64,000 nucleotides of DNA from Pythium myriotylum (Eukaryota; Oomycota; Peronosporomycetes; Pythiales; Pythiaceae). Each line of letters opens with the position of its first letter. The stretch's first letter is position 1. The notes beneath the pieces are model-generated. The model was not told the origin of the DNA. It did no database searches and saw only the letters and a program-made list of their open reading frames with translations. The stretch spans positions 1,054,001 to 1,118,000 of the forward strand of contig JALJCQ010000009.1 in NCBI GenBank assembly GCA_023091665.1. Reading direction: 5' to 3'. Shown here piece after piece: positions 62,564-64,000 of this stretch. The position numbers and the translations under genes were made by a program.

Positions 62564-63978
62564 GTCTAGGTTGGCTCTCCCCAGACGATCCCAAACAAAG
62601 TCACACTGACATGGTTGGGCGCTAATCCTAAGAAAGTAATATTCATTCTTCACACTAGATCCCTCTACTGATCAGCGCACTGGCATGCTGTAGACAGATC
62701 ACAGTGCTGAGTGATGTGGTAAAGTGGGTGAACTAAAGTGCGCGGAATGAAGCGCTGCTCTTTGGCATCTGCATCTCCCTCGTGATCAACTCGATGTTCT
62801 GGTCGTCGGCAACCATTCGTCTAATCCGGCAGAGTGACTGACGACACAAACTGTGTCCACGTTACGATCCTGTGCAAATCCTCACCAATCGCCCCTTCCA
62901 GGAGGAGCCTCATCGCCTCAGATCTCTCTGCATGTTATACGCAGGATGTTGTATCGCTGAGATGGCGATGTAATCGAGAAAAAACGAACACAAATCATGC
63001 GCAGTATGGCAGCGAGTCGCGGGTCGTTTGTCAGTGTGGACACGAAACCTTCTATGCACACAGCTTCCCATATGATACAATGCATCCTGTAGCATCGCTA
63101 TCACGCGTAGATCTTCCTCACGATTCGTTTCATCAGGTCGGGTATCTAAACTTCCTCTTGACCATAAATCTGCTCACAACTTCCTCCTCTCGTGCTCATC
63201 CTACCATCTTACAGCTCACATTCGGTCACACTGACCTCGTCGGCGTTTCAACTTGGACCCACCACACGAGAAACCATAACAAGACGGCAAGGAAACTAGC
63301 CAAGCACGGCACCCTGTCGAGCGAAGAGCCCTCCATCACCCAATTCCCAAGCCGGCCCCGCTGGCTTGTCGAATTTGCTTCATAACGACCTGAGTCCATG
63401 GTGGCCCTCACAAACCTCTCCGGTTGACATTTAGCAGGCTTACATGTACAAGCCCCAAAGCTATTAGGATTCACAGGATGAACTCAATAGACTTCAATTG
63501 CATCATCTTCATCACATTCGGTCACACTGGGCTTGGTTTCAGCATTTTGCATTTTGCATTTTGCATTTTGCATTTTGCATTTTGCATTTTGCATTTTGCA
63601 TTTTGCATTTTGCATTTTGCATTTTGCATTTTGCATTTTGCTAGTTGTACAAGGCCTATGGATTCCTCAAGTAACGAGAACCCCTCGCCCTGCGGCTTCC
63701 TCAAGCTAACGGAGGCACGAGAAGTTCTCGCCCTGAAACAATGGTCTGAACCAATGAAGTATAGCCTCTACTTACGTTAGATGCGGGTACGCACCGGATA
63801 CAATAGCCATACCGCAGCTTCACTACCCATTCAACAGTCTCACGCACGCACCAATCTGATCGAAAGACCATCATGATAGAGGTAGTACGTTGTGTTCATT
63901 GAAGTGAGATGGGATGCACTAGAGACTGGACAACAGCGTCCACCGAATGTATGCCTTCTGTGCTTTCTATCCTCCGAC
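62564..63978. other. Spacer of array unit 5
   Basis: Same spacer, 14-copy heptamer tract. Confidence 0.6.
63543..63640. repeat. CATTTTG heptamer tract, 14 copies
   Basis: Perfect 7-bp repeat, same length as unit 3. Confidence 0.97.
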
Positions 63979-64000
63979 TCAGCAGTAGAAGAGCCCACCG
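63979..64000 (-). CDS. Secreted GWG protein, 3' end only (window edge)
   Basis: The final codons (GGLFYC and stop) of a sixth minus-strand copy, cut by the window end. It shows that the array continues. The type (C or D) cannot be read. Confidence 0.85.

Larger units (their letters stand above)
49166..64000. repeat. Tandem array of divergent GWG gene pairs (2803-bp unit plus heptamer tract)
   Basis: Spacing between successive minus-strand stop codons (49166, 52242, 55304, 58205, 61078, 63979) is 3076, 3062, 2901, 2873 and 2901 bp. Subtracting the CATTTTG tracts (273, 259, 98, 70, 98 bp) leaves exactly 2803 bp every time. Each unit holds a minus-strand GWG gene, a 565-bp shared promoter, a plus-strand GWG gene and ~1.3 kb of spacer with the heptamer tract. 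The array runs off the right edge. Confidence 0.95.

Noticed and set aside
49166..64000. Array considered as rDNA, CRISPR or transposon array
   Set aside because: Units carry divergent protein genes with signal peptides; there are no rRNA sequences, short direct repeats with spacers, terminal repeats or transposase.

Overview
The window reads as nuclear DNA of an oomycete (Phytophthora/Pythium-type water mould). The basis is a dense mix of short-intron genes (introns mostly 50-76 bp with GT..AG ends), typical eukaryotic housekeeping proteins, a flagellar DM10-domain protein that implies zoospores, and a FAR1/MULE-type DNA-binding domain of a kind common in oomycetes. I cannot name the species.

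Layout. 1-9930: a 5'-truncated P5-like protein disulfide isomerase, a FAM136A homologue, a DHHC palmitoyltransferase, an F-box/C2H2 protein whose last finger is cut by TGA, a RanBP2-type zinc-finger protein and a twin-ATPase ABC protein. 10.0-21.5 kb: a rearranged block in which genes for small secreted Gly/Trp-rich proteins (here called GWG proteins) are duplicated together with a truncated FSP1-like pseudogene and a 2-oxoglutarate oxygenase gene. The block contains direct and inverted repeats and one breakpoint carrying telomere-like bases. 21.7-49.0 kb: mostly ordinary genes (eRF3, SMP-30-like, Med21, Snapin-like, cytochrome b5, EFHC/DM10, Rpn7, mitochondrial IF3, eIF2-alpha, G6PDH-like, LicD-like, FANCL, NCBP3-like, ALDH9-like). 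Two apparent gene fusions lie among them: a FAR1-type DNA-binding domain fused to a MazG dCTP pyrophosphatase, and a cation-chloride cotransporter fused to a two-pore channel. 49.1-64.0 kb: a tandem array of head-to-head GWG gene pairs that runs off the right edge.

Most striking feature. There are 17 full, truncated or partial GWG genes. Each encodes a signal peptide, a short variable region with an LTG-x-TEPI motif, and an almost invariant ~78-residue Gly/Trp/Tyr module with three cysteines ending in FYC. They are usually arranged as divergent pairs of two different N-terminal types sharing a 402- or 565-bp promoter. In the array the repeat is exactly 2803 bp plus a CATTTTG heptamer tract of 39, 37, 14, 10 or 14 copies. 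The first pair is flipped relative to the others while its unit length is unchanged, which is what inversion between the inverted GWG modules predicts. The module appears to act both as the mature structural domain and as the homology driving expansion, conversion and inversion. Function is unknown; a cell-wall, cyst-coat or adhesive role is inference only.

Many other genes also sit in compact divergent pairs (eRF3/SMP-30, cytochrome b5/EFHC, IF3/FAR1-MazG, eIF2-alpha/CCC-TPC, LicD/FANCL, NCBP3/ALDH9). No tRNA, rRNA, CRISPR array or complete transposon was seen.
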